NCBI GenBank assembly: GCA_021793115.1
Contig: JAJYTJ010000002.1
Span: forward strand, 1-55,851
Length of the DNA: 55,851 bases
Direction: 5' to 3'
Source: Actinomycetes bacterium
GTDB taxonomy: Bacteria > Actinomycetota > Actinomycetes > Actinomycetales > Cellulomonadaceae
A program made the translations under genes and the position numbers. The notes beneath the pieces were generated by a model. It was not told the origin of the DNA. It was given only the letters and a program-made list of their open reading frames with translations, and made no database searches. Each line of letters opens with the position of its first letter. Within the stretch, counting starts at the first letter, position 1. Positions 8,589-16,180 of the stretch are shown piece after piece.

Positions 8589-9310
8589 TCGCGGCCGACG
8601 AGCCAGCCGCGCAGGCGGTCGGGGCAGTCCGTGATGACGGCGTCGACGCCCTGGCGCTCGGCGGTCTGCCACTCCCACGGCTCATCGAGCGTCCACACGG
8701 CGACCTCGTGCCCGGCGGCGTGGCGCCGGGCGACGAACGCCGGGTCGGCCAGCAGCAGCGCGCCGTCCGGGTTGACGGTGACGACGCCGAGCTCGTCGGC
8801 CAGGTCGTCCAGGCCCGCGGGGACCGCCTCGAGCAGCAGGCCCCGCCGCAGCTGGGGCGCCGCGTCGCGCAGCGCGGCCACGGTGCTCACCTCGAAGCTC
8901 TGCACGACGACCCGCGGGCCCAGGCCGGCGGCGAGGAGCGGCTCGGTGCACAGCGCGACGTCGTCCACCGACCAGGCGTCCTTGAGCTCGAGGAGCAGGT
9001 CGATGTCCCGGCGGCGCAGGAACGCGACGACCTCGTCGAACGTCGGCACGCGCTGGCCCGCGTAGGCGGGCGAGAACCAGGCCCCCGCGTCGAGCGACCG
9101 GATCTCGGCGAGGGTGTACGACGACACCGCCCCGGTGCCGTCGGTGGTCGCGTCGACCGTGTCGTCGTGGATGACCACCACCCGACCGTCCGCCGTGAGC
9201 TGCACGTCCATCTCGACGCAGTCCGCCCCCGCGCGCCACGCGGCCTCGAACGCGGCCAGCGTGTTCTGCGGCGCCACGGCCGAGTTCCCCCGGTGAGCGA
9301 CGACCCTCAT
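8582..9310 (-). CDS. Glycerophosphodiester phosphodiesterase (GDPD), first of two
   Basis: The 242-residue protein is a complete TIM-barrel GDPD. It starts MRVVAHRGNS (active-site HRG) and has NTLAAFEAAWRAGADCVEMDVQLT, carrying the metal-binding Glu and Asp, then VVIHDDTVDATTDG with the second catalytic His. The end reads WTLDEPWEWQTAERQGVDAVITDCPDRL. The enzyme hydrolyses glycerophosphodiesters to glycerol 3-phosphate and an alcohol. There is no signal peptide, so it acts in the cytoplasm. The ATG at 9310 overlaps the stop of the upstream GDPD gene (ATGA), implying coupled translation; a GTG at 9316 is the alternative. Confidence 0.92.
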   Translation of the reverse strand: MRVVAHRGNSAVAPQNTLAAFEAAWRAGADCVEMDVQLTADGRVVVIHDDTVDATTDGTGAVSSYTLAEIRSLDAGAWFSPAYAGQRVPTFDEVVAFLRRRDIDLLLELKDAWSVDDVALCTEPLLAAGLGPRVVVQSFEVSTVAALRDAAPQLRRGLLLEAVPAGLDDLADELGVVTVNPDGALLLADPAFVARRHAAGHEVAVWTLDEPWEWQTAERQGVDAVITDCPDRLRGWLVGREP

Positions 9311-10062
9311 GACCACATCCCCCGTTCCTCGAGGACGGCGCGCAGCAGGTCAGCGCGGTCGGAGATGAGCCCGTCCACGCCCAGGTCCAGCAGCCGGCGC
9401 ATCTCGTCGGTGTCGTTCACGGTCCACACGTGGACCCGCAGGCCCGCGGCGCGGGCGGTGCCGAGCGTGCGATGGTCCACCACGGTGAGGCCGGCGCCGC
9501 GCGCCGGCACCTGGAGGCAGTCCACGCGGCGCGCCAGCCAGCCCGCCGGCCGGCCGGCGCGGGCGCCGAGGACGAACCGCGCGATCTCGCCGGTCGCGGC
9601 CGAGCTGACCACCGGCCGCGTGAGGCGCCGCAGCGTCTCGCGGCGGCGGGCGGCCGAGAACGACGCGACGAGCACGCGGTCGTGCGCGCGGGTGCGCTCG
9701 ATGGCCTCGGCGACGGGGAAGATCCCCGCCGGCTCCTTGACGTCGATGTTGACGCGCAGCCCGGGGAACGAGCCGAGCAGGTCCTCCAGCAGCGGCACGG
9801 GCTCCACGCCGCCGATGCGGGCGCGGCGCACCTCGCGCCACGGCAGGTCGCGCACCCGCCCGTGCCCGTCGGTGGTGCGGTCCAGCGTGGCGTCGTGCAG
9901 CGCGACGGCCACGCCGTCGGCGGTGGCGTGCGCGTCGGTCTCGACGTACCGGAAGCCCAGGTCGACGGCCGCGGCGAACGCCGCCATCGAGTTCTCCAGG
10001 CCGTCGCGCGAGAAGCCGCGGTGGGCGAGCGCCGCGAAGGGCGGGTCCAGGTAGCCGGTCAC
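9307..10062 (-). CDS. Glycerophosphodiester phosphodiesterase (GDPD), second of two
   Basis: The 251-residue protein carries the same catalytic elements as its downstream neighbour: LAHRGFSRDGLENS, YVETDAHATADG, ALHDATLDRTTDG and a closing VDGLISDRADLLRAVL. The two GDPDs share motifs but are clearly diverged, so this looks like an old tandem pair with different substrates rather than a recent duplication. The GTG at 10062 overlaps the stop of the alpha/beta hydrolase gene by four bases. The hydrolase and both GDPDs therefore form a tightly coupled trio, which suggests stepwise lipid deacylation and headgroup release. Confidence 0.92.
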   Translation of the reverse strand: MTGYLDPPFAALAHRGFSRDGLENSMAAFAAAVDLGFRYVETDAHATADGVAVALHDATLDRTTDGHGRVRDLPWREVRRARIGGVEPVPLLEDLLGSFPGLRVNIDVKEPAGIFPVAEAIERTRAHDRVLVASFSAARRRETLRRLTRPVVSSAATGEIARFVLGARAGRPAGWLARRVDCLQVPARGAGLTVVDHRTLGTARAAGLRVHVWTVNDTDEMRRLLDLGVDGLISDRADLLRAVLEERGMWS

Positions 10063-11063
10063 GGCGCGACCCGGGCCAGGAGCTCGACGACGGCCGCGAG
10101 GTAGGCGGCGCGGGGCTCGTCGGCCGAGAGCGTCAGGTCGTGGACGCCGCCGGCGACGACGCGCACGTCCACGTCGGGGCCGAGCCCGGGCGCGAGCCGA
10201 GCCAGCGTCCGCACGTCGAGCACGATGTCCTGCCGGTCGAGGTCGGGGTTGTCGTCGCGGTCCGGCCCGGACGAGTCGGAGTGCGCGACGAGCACCGGGC
10301 AGGCGATGTCCAGGCCGCGGGCGACGCGCGCCTGCCCCTGGCGCACCGCGGACAGCCACCCGGCCCGGGCCGGCACGCCCTCCGGCCGCTTGAGGCGGGT
10401 GTCGAAGTCCCAGCGGCCGCCATGGACCGCGAGCAGGTGCGTCGCGTACACGGACGGGCGGCTCGACAGCGGCGTCAGGGGCCGCAGCCGGGCCAGCGCG
10501 CGCAGCACCTCGTCGCCGACCATCGGCACGAAGACCGAGCCCGCGCCGAGGAAGGGGCTGTCGAGCACCAGTCCCTCGATGCCGCCGCGCTCGCGGTGCG
10601 CGTGCGCCCACAGCGCCGCGACGAGCCCGCCCGTCGAGTGGGCGTGGACGACGACCGGCGCACCGGGGTGCAGGCGCCGGGCGGTCGCGACGGCGGACGT
10701 GAGGTCGGTGCCCTGCTCACGCAGGTCGTCCTGGTAGTGCGGCACCTCGCCCAGGCGCCACGCGCGCCCCGCGCGTCGGGCGTCCAGCGCGAGGAACGCC
10801 CACCCGGCGGCCTCGACCGCGTCGGCGAGGTGCGTCTGGAAGAAGTAGTCGTTGTAGCCGTGCAGGTGCACCACGACGCCGCGCGGCCGGCGCAGGGCCT
10901 CCCGCCGGCGCACCAGCGCGTACGCCGGGTCGGAGCGGCCCGCCGCCACGGACGCCGCGGGCTGCCCGGCGACGACCGGTGACGCGGGTGCGCGCGCGAC
11001 CACGAAGCCCGGCAGGTGCTCGTCGTCGGCCCAGGTCAGGCCCGCGTCGGGGTCGGTGCGCAC
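10059..11063 (-). CDS. Alpha/beta hydrolase (monoacylglycerol-lipase/lysophospholipase-like)
   Basis: The 334-residue protein shows the alpha/beta-hydrolase core: GVVVHLHGYNDYFFQTHLADA (oxyanion-hole HGYND), VVHAHSTGG with the probable nucleophile Ser, a late CPVLVAHSDSSG strand, and GGVHDLTLS with the probable catalytic His. The order resembles serine aminopeptidase S33 and lysophospholipase-type enzymes. There is no signal peptide. Coupling to two GDPDs suggests that it removes acyl chains before they split the deacylated diester; this is inference from context. The start is GTG at 11063, 9 bases after the stop of the upstream MFS gene. Confidence 0.8.
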   Translation of the reverse strand: MRTDPDAGLTWADDEHLPGFVVARAPASPVVAGQPAASVAAGRSDPAYALVRRREALRRPRGVVVHLHGYNDYFFQTHLADAVEAAGWAFLALDARRAGRAWRLGEVPHYQDDLREQGTDLTSAVATARRLHPGAPVVVHAHSTGGLVAALWAHAHRERGGIEGLVLDSPFLGAGSVFVPMVGDEVLRALARLRPLTPLSSRPSVYATHLLAVHGGRWDFDTRLKRPEGVPARAGWLSAVRQGQARVARGLDIACPVLVAHSDSSGPDRDDNPDLDRQDIVLDVRTLARLAPGLGPDVDVRVVAGGVHDLTLSADEPRAAYLAAVVELLARVAP

Positions 11064-11072
11064 GGGACAGGC

Positions 11073-12497
11073 CTACACCAGTTCGGGCGCGGCCGCCGCG
11101 ACGACGTCGTGGCGGCCGTCGACCCGCCGCCCGGCGGGGAAACGGACGAGGGCGAACAGCACGAGCCCGACGAACAGCACGGCGACGATGCCGAGGATGC
11201 CCCAGTACTGGGCGCCGCCCCACCGGATCGCCAGGGTCCACGCCGCCGGCGCGAGGAAGGTCGCGACGCGGCCCGTGGTGGCGTACAGCCCGAACGACTC
11301 CGCCTCCCGGCCCTCGTCGGACATCCGCGCGAGGAGCCCGCGGCTGGCGGACTGCGCCGGGCCCACGCACGCCGACAGCACGAGCGCGGCGACCCAGAAG
11401 ACGGTTGTGCCGCGGGCGTGCAGCACGAAGAGGGCGCCGGCGGACAGCACGAGCACCACGAGCGAGGCGGTGATGACGCGGCGCGGCCCGAACCGGTCGT
11501 CGAGCCAGCCGGCGGCGATGGTGAAGGCGCCGGCGACGACGTTCGCCGCGATGGCGAAGACGATGACCTGCGACGAGGTGAACCCGAAGGTCCCGGCCGC
11601 GAGCACCGCCCCGAACGTGAACACGCCGGTGAGGCCGTCCCGGTACACCGCGCTGGCGACGAGGTAGCCGAGCATCGAGCGGCGCGTGCGCCAGAGCCGC
11701 GCGACGTCCCGGCCGAGCTTGGCGTACGCGCGCAGCGGCGTGATCGCCTGCGGATCGCGCTCGGGGTGCTCCTTGACCGCGACGAGCACCGGGACCGCGA
11801 ACACGGCCATCCAGAGCGTGGCCAGCGCGATGGCCGCCCGGATGTTCCACCCGTCCGTGCTCGTCACGCCGAACCAGCCGACGTCCGGGCTGATGAAGCC
11901 GACGAACAGGACGAGCAGCAGCACGATGCCGCCGACGTAGCCGGACCCCCAGCCGAGCCCGCTGACCCGGCCGAGGTTGCCGGGCGTGGTGATGCGGAGC
12001 AGCAGCGCGTTGTAGGCGACGGACGCGAGCTCGTAGAACACCGTGCCGACCGCCAGCAGCGTCACCCCCAGCACCACGGCGCCCGCCAGGTGGCCCGGCG
12101 TCGGCCGGACGAGCACCATGCCGGCCATCGCGAGCACCGTCACCAGGGTGTTCCACGCCAGCCACGGCTTGCGGCGCCCGGAGGCGTCGGCGAGCGCGCC
12201 GAGCGCGGGGGCCAGGAGCGCGACGCAGATGCCGGAGATGGTCATCGCGGTGCCGAGCCACTCGCTGTGCAGCGCGACGGTCGCCTTGACGTCCTGCCCC
12301 GGCTCCACGAACGTCTTCGACGTCAGCCAGACGGTGAAGACGAACGTGGTGACGACCGAGTTGAACGCGGCCGAGCCCCAGTCCCACGCGGCCCAGGCGA
12401 CGACGGGCTTGCGCAGGAGCCGCTGCCGGCCGAGCGTACGGTCGGCAGCCGGGGCGTCGTCGTCGACGCGCGCGGCGGGGAGGGGGTCGTCAGCCAC
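11073..12497 (-). CDS. MFS transporter, UMF1/Atg22-like family
   Basis: The 474-residue protein has about 12 membrane segments. The first is preceded by VAWAAWDWGSAAFNSVVTTF, the signature of the UMF1 (Atg22-like) branch of the major facilitator superfamily; a basic ASGRRKPWL loop follows between helices 2 and 3. Eukaryotic Atg22 exports amino acids from the vacuole, but bacterial substrates are unknown. The gene is first in a run with the hydrolase and GDPDs, so export or uptake of a lipid-breakdown product is possible. The GTG at 12497 lies 6 bases after a TACGAT hexamer with no Shine-Dalgarno, which supports a leaderless start. Confidence 0.85.
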   Translation of the reverse strand: MADDPLPAARVDDDAPAADRTLGRQRLLRKPVVAWAAWDWGSAAFNSVVTTFVFTVWLTSKTFVEPGQDVKATVALHSEWLGTAMTISGICVALLAPALGALADASGRRKPWLAWNTLVTVLAMAGMVLVRPTPGHLAGAVVLGVTLLAVGTVFYELASVAYNALLLRITTPGNLGRVSGLGWGSGYVGGIVLLLVLFVGFISPDVGWFGVTSTDGWNIRAAIALATLWMAVFAVPVLVAVKEHPERDPQAITPLRAYAKLGRDVARLWRTRRSMLGYLVASAVYRDGLTGVFTFGAVLAAGTFGFTSSQVIVFAIAANVVAGAFTIAAGWLDDRFGPRRVITASLVVLVLSAGALFVLHARGTTVFWVAALVLSACVGPAQSASRGLLARMSDEGREAESFGLYATTGRVATFLAPAAWTLAIRWGGAQYWGILGIVAVLFVGLVLFALVRFPAGRRVDGRHDVVAAAAPELV

Positions 12498-12509
12498 GCG
12501 CGGATCGTA
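12498..12509 (-). promoter_or_regulatory. Leaderless promoter of the UMF1 transporter gene
   Basis: On the minus strand TACGAT (12509-12504) is followed by six bases and the GTG start at 12497. It fits TANNNT with leaderless spacing. Confidence 0.55.
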
Positions 12510-12599
12510 CGGCGCGGTGCCGCCGGCGGCCCGCGTGGCGCGACGAACGGACGGCGAACACGTGCGGACGACGAGGTGGCGGCCCTCGTCGTCCGCGGG

Positions 12600-12770
12600 T
12601 CAGGAGGCGGTCTGGTCGTCGACCGTCGCCTCCCCGGCGTCACGCTTGACGGCCTCGATGCCGTTCAGCGCGCCCTCCTCGCGGGTGTAGCCCTCGCCGC
12701 CGGTGGCGAACTTCGCGGCCCTGGGAACTTCTTCGTCGCGGGCCCGGACGGATGCAGCGGTAGGAGTGGG
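12600..12770 (-). pseudogene. Remnant of a DUF1508 (YegP-like) protein, C-terminal end only
   Basis: The minus strand ends at a TGA (12602-12600). The last 34 or so residues read GGEGYTREEGALNGIEAVKR and on to a short acidic tail. GEGYTxxxGAxNGIExVKRxA is the signature of the DUF1508/YegP beta-beta-alpha repeat. The first half of the repeat (FRLKAxNG) is missing, the upstream frame does not resemble the family, and no start codon with a ribosome-binding site is present. This looks like the 3' stump of a lost gene. Family assignment is strong; the upstream edge is approximate. Confidence 0.6.
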
Positions 12771-12821
12771 CGCACGGCGCGGCCAGCGGAGCGGTCAAGA
12801 CCATGGGCGGAGCGCGGCGGC

Positions 12822-13010
12822 ATGTTCGAGTACCCCGACGACGCGATCGCCGCCCTCGGCCGCGCCCTGGCGAACCTGGTCAACCTCACCAACCCCGAGC
12901 GCATCGTCGTCGGTGGCTGGGTCGGCATCCGGCGGATGGACGCGCTCGCAGACCGTATCGGCGCCGCGATCCTGCCGCTCGAGCAGCTCATCCGCGAGTC
13001 GCGCGGCTAG
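12822..13010 (+). pseudogene. Remnant of a ROK-family protein, C-terminal fragment
   Basis: Sixty-two codons from an ATG at 12822 encode AALGRALANLVNLTNPERIV followed by GGWVG. This is the hallmark of the last third of ROK regulators and sugar kinases (ALGxGLANLVNLxNPERIVLGG). The regulatory HTH, the phosphate-binding loop and the zinc motif are all absent, so it cannot function as a ROK protein. An intact ROK regulator begins 172 bases downstream on the same strand, but the fragment differs from the matching part of that gene (LAGVVNVLDPEIVIFLGEG), so it comes from another paralogue. With the DUF1508 stump on the other strand it marks a rearrangement scar. Confidence 0.65.
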
Positions 13011-13122
13011 TGCCTCGGGCGTCCCACTCGCCCGAGCTCGCGCGGGCTCCGGCATCGACGCAGGCCAGGGCCCTCGGCGCCTCGCTCGTCCCCGCCGGGC
13101 GCACCAGCGGCGCAGCGGTGGC

Positions 13123-13181
13123 TTGGCGGCGCCGCTCCTTTGTACTATGGTTCCTAAAGACCTAAACAAAGGGGTTCAGTC
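13123..13181 (+). promoter_or_regulatory. Promoter and probable autoregulatory operator of the ROK/alpha-glucoside operon
   Basis: A short AT-rich island stands out in very GC-rich DNA. TACTAT (13143-13148) is a good -10 hexamer, and TTGGCG (13123-13128) may be a -35 although the spacer is short. Directly downstream lie two copies of CCTAAA 8 bases apart (13153-13158 and 13161-13166). Read on the other strand they give TTTAGG half-sites resembling the TTAGGAA-type half-sites of ROK/NagC-like operators. The position just after the -10 fits repression by the ROK protein until sugar binds. The regulator-site pairing is inferred. Confidence 0.5.
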
Positions 13182-14390
13182 ATGCAGCGTCCGGCCTGGG
13201 GTGCCGATGTCACGCGGACCGCGGTCCTGGCGCTCATCGGTGCGCAGGGTCCGGTGTCCCGGGCCGAGCTCGCGCGCAGCCTCAAGGTGTCGGCCGCCCT
13301 CGTCACGCAGCTCACCCGGCAGCTCATCGCCGACAACCTGCTCGAGGAGCTCGACGTGGTGCCCTCCGCGGGGGGGCGCCCCGCTCGTCTGCTGGGGCTC
13401 ACGTCGTCGGCCGGCAACGCGATCGGCGTCAAGGTCGTGGCCGACCACGTGGCCCTCGTCGAGGTGCAGATCGACGGCTCCGTGGTCCGCTCGGCGACCG
13501 AGCAGTTCGACGCGTTCGCGCCCGACGCCCTCGACCGGCTCTCCCGCATCGTCGGCGGGTTCCTGGCCGGCAGCACCCGGCCGCTGCTCGGGGTCGGCGT
13601 GGGGCTCCCCGGCAACGTGGACGTCGCGTCGCAGGGCGTCGTCGACTCCTCGCAGCTGCGCTGGCAGCAGTACCCGGTCGGGCAGACCCTCCGGCGGGAC
13701 CACGGGCTGCCCGTGCTCGTCGAGAACAACGTCAACGCGCTGACCATGGCCGAGCGGCTCTACGGCGAGGGCCGCCACCACGACTCGTTCCTCGTGGTCA
13801 CGCTCGGCACCGGCATCGGAGGCGGCCTCGTCGCCGACGGCGCGGTCGTCCGCGGCGCCTCGGGGGCCGCCGGCCAGGTGGGACACATCCCGGTGGTCCC
13901 GGGGGGCCCGCAGTGCCAGTGCGGCAACGCCGGCTGTCTCGAGGCGCTCATCGGCGAGCAGGCGCTCGTCGCCACCGCCCGCGACCGCGGCCTGCTCACC
14001 GCCGGCGGCATCGACCGCCTGCGGACCCTGGCCGACGGGGGCGACGCGGCGGCCCGCGCCGTCTTCCGGGAGGCCGGCGAGATGCTGGGGCGGACGCTCG
14101 CGGGCGTGGTCAACGTGCTCGACCCGGAGATCGTCATCTTCCTCGGGGAGGGGCTGGCCGCCTGGCGGCACTGGGCGCCCGGCTTCGAGCCCGCCTTCCG
14201 GGCCGGTCTGCTCCCGCAGCTGCGGGGGATCGGCATCAGCATCGAGAGCTGGCAGGACGACCGGTGGGCGCAGGGTGCGGCGAGCCTCGTGCTCGCCACG
14301 CCCTTCGACACCGACGGTCGCTCGGGCGAGCAGGGTCGTCTCGTGCGGCAGCGCCTCGTCGACCAGAGCCTGGCCGGGGGCCGGCCATGA
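13182..14390 (+). CDS. ROK family transcriptional regulator of the alpha-glucoside operon
   Basis: The 402-residue protein has an N-terminal winged helix (about residues 8-65; VSRAELARSLKVSAALVTQL is the recognition region) and a ROK sugar-kinase-like domain. ENNVNALTMAERLYG and VTLGTGIGGGLV are the phosphate- and sugar-binding segments. The zinc motif is intact: H235, then C245, C247 and C252 in CQCGNAGCLEA. ROK repressors release DNA when their sugar binds. Being the first gene of the operon, directly behind a repeat-bearing promoter, argues for autoregulation. GGGG about 9 bases upstream is a weak ribosome-binding site. Its stop overlaps the ATG of the first permease gene (ATGA). Confidence 0.9.
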   Translation: MQRPAWGADVTRTAVLALIGAQGPVSRAELARSLKVSAALVTQLTRQLIADNLLEELDVVPSAGGRPARLLGLTSSAGNAIGVKVVADHVALVEVQIDGSVVRSATEQFDAFAPDALDRLSRIVGGFLAGSTRPLLGVGVGLPGNVDVASQGVVDSSQLRWQQYPVGQTLRRDHGLPVLVENNVNALTMAERLYGEGRHHDSFLVVTLGTGIGGGLVADGAVVRGASGAAGQVGHIPVVPGGPQCQCGNAGCLEALIGEQALVATARDRGLLTAGGIDRLRTLADGGDAAARAVFREAGEMLGRTLAGVVNVLDPEIVIFLGEGLAAWRHWAPGFEPAFRAGLLPQLRGIGISIESWQDDRWAQGAASLVLATPFDTDGRSGEQGRLVRQRLVDQSLAGGRP

Positions 14391-15322
14391 CGGTGCTCAC
14401 CTCGCTCGACGGTCGGGTCGCGGCGCCGCCGACGACGATGCGGCGTCGCCGCCGCGGCTGGCGGAACGGGCTGACGATCGTCGCCTTCCTCGCGCCGAGC
14501 GCGGTCCCGCTCGCGGCGTTCGTCCTCTACCCGATGATCCAGGCCGCCTGGATCAGCCTGCACCGATGGAACCTCATCTCCGCGATGCAGTGGGTGGGCT
14601 TCGGCAACTACACCAAGCTCCTCGCCGACCCGAAGACCCGCGCGGCGTTCGGCCACACCCTGTTCTACGTCGTCGGCGAGATCCCGCTCGTCTTCGTCGG
14701 CGGCCTCGCGCTGGCGCTGGCGCTCAACGCGAAGCTCAAGGGCCGGTCGTTGCTGCGCGGGATCTACTTCCTCCCGGTGGTGACGAGCTGGATCGTCGTC
14801 GCCCTGGTGTGGCGCTGGTTGCTCAACCCGGCGGTGGGAGTGGTCAACCACGTCCTCGCGCTGGTGGGCATCCAGGGACCCGGGTGGTGGACGGACCCCC
14901 GCTGGGCGATGCCCTCGATCATCCTGGCCTCCGCCTGGAAGGACCTGGGCTTCGTCATGGTCATCCTGCTGGCCGGGTTGCAGTCGATCCCGGAGGACGT
15001 CAAGGAGGCGGCGCTCATCGACGGCGCCGGCGCGTGGCGGCGGCTGCTGTCGATCACCCTGCCGCTGCTGTCGCCGCAGATCTTCTTCGTCGTCGTCATC
15101 TCGCTCATCAACGGCTTCCAGGTGTTCGACCAGGTGTACGCGATGACCGGCGGCGGGCCGGCGGGTGCCTCCCAGGTCGTGGTCCAGCAGGTCTACGACC
15201 TGACGTTCCGGTACTCGCAGGCCGGGACGGCCGCCGCACTGTCGTGGCTGCTCTTCGTCGTCATCCTCCTCATCACCCTGCTCCAGACGTGGGGCCAGCG
15301 CCGGTGGGTGCACGATGCGTAG
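14387..15322 (+). CDS. ABC sugar transporter permease, MalF/UgpA type
   Basis: The 311-residue protein has six membrane segments after a basic, Arg-rich N-terminus. The EAA loop that docks the ATPase reads VKEAALIDGAGAWRRLLSIT (about residues 205-224). Family features include WISLHRWNLIS after the first segment and YAMTGGGPAGAS near the end, typical of CUT1 carbohydrate permeases. It pairs with the next permease and with the lipoprotein at 16181. No ATPase gene is in the operon; CUT1 systems in actinobacteria commonly share an MsiK-type ATPase encoded elsewhere, so that is expected here. Confidence 0.92.
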   Translation: MTVLTSLDGRVAAPPTTMRRRRRGWRNGLTIVAFLAPSAVPLAAFVLYPMIQAAWISLHRWNLISAMQWVGFGNYTKLLADPKTRAAFGHTLFYVVGEIPLVFVGGLALALALNAKLKGRSLLRGIYFLPVVTSWIVVALVWRWLLNPAVGVVNHVLALVGIQGPGWWTDPRWAMPSIILASAWKDLGFVMVILLAGLQSIPEDVKEAALIDGAGAWRRLLSITLPLLSPQIFFVVVISLINGFQVFDQVYAMTGGGPAGASQVVVQQVYDLTFRYSQAGTAAALSWLLFVVILLITLLQTWGQRRWVHDA

Positions 15323-16136
15323 CCGCACGGGCGCGGGCCGCTGGGTGCTGTGGACGGTCGTCGTCCTCGGCGCGCTCGTCATGCTCTTCCCGTTCGTGTG
15401 GACGGTCGTCACCTCGATCTCCACCGGTGCTGGGCTGGACTCCACGCCGTCGCTCGTCCCGCAGCACGCCTCGTTCGGCGCCTACCTCGAGCTGTTCCGG
15501 CGCACGTCGTTCGCCCGGGTCGTGCTCAACTCGGCGATCATCGCCGTGGGCACCGTCGCGCTGCAGATCCTCACGAGCGCGCTCGCCGCCTACGTGTTCA
15601 GCCGGCTGCCGTTCCGCGGCCGCGGGGTCGTCTTCGGCGTCTACCTCGCCACGATGATGGTGCCGATGCAGGTCCTGCTCGTCCCGCTCTTCGTCGAGAT
15701 GAAGTCGCTGGGCCTCATCGACTCCTACCTCGGCGTGATCCTGCCCGGGATGGCCAGCGCGTTCGGCGTCTTCCTGCTGCGCCAGGCGATGGGCACGGTG
15801 CCGCGCGAGCTCGACGAGGCGGCACGTCTCGACGGCGCGGGGCACCCGCGGATCTTCGGCCAGGTGGTCATGCCGCTGGTGACCCCGGCGGTCGCGACGC
15901 TCGGCGTCTTCGCCTTCATGAACAGCTGGAACGCGTTCCTCTGGCCGCTGGTGATCCTGCGGTCCCCGCAGCTGAAGACGCTGCCGCTCGCGCTGGCCGC
16001 CCTCCAGGGCCAGTACACGACGCGGTGGGACGTCGTCATGGCCGGGTCGGTCGTGACGATCCTGCCGATGCTCGCCGTCTACGTCTTCGCGCAGAAGTAC
16101 GTCATCCAGTCCGTGGCCGGTTCCGGCCTCAAGTGA
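15315..16136 (+). CDS. ABC sugar transporter permease, MalG/UgpE type
   Basis: The 273-residue protein has six membrane segments and the EAA loop ELDEAARLDGAGHPRIFGQV near residues 165-184. PRELDEAARLDGA and the ending KYVIQSVAGSGLK are standard for the second CUT1 permease. The ATG at 15315 overlaps the end of the first permease gene by 8 bases, so the two subunits are probably made in equal amounts. Confidence 0.92.
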   Translation: MRSRTGAGRWVLWTVVVLGALVMLFPFVWTVVTSISTGAGLDSTPSLVPQHASFGAYLELFRRTSFARVVLNSAIIAVGTVALQILTSALAAYVFSRLPFRGRGVVFGVYLATMMVPMQVLLVPLFVEMKSLGLIDSYLGVILPGMASAFGVFLLRQAMGTVPRELDEAARLDGAGHPRIFGQVVMPLVTPAVATLGVFAFMNSWNAFLWPLVILRSPQLKTLPLALAALQGQYTTRWDVVMAGSVVTILPMLAVYVFAQKYVIQSVAGSGLK

Positions 16137-16180
16137 CCCCGCAGCACGTGCCCATCCGTTCTCGTCAAGGGAGACCAGAC

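Noticed and set aside
11016..13010. A 664-codon plus-strand frame ending in the ROK fragment
   Set aside because: Its first 600 codons are antisense to the UMF1 transporter and have shadow composition. Only the last 62 codons resemble a protein family, so only that part was kept, as a remnant.
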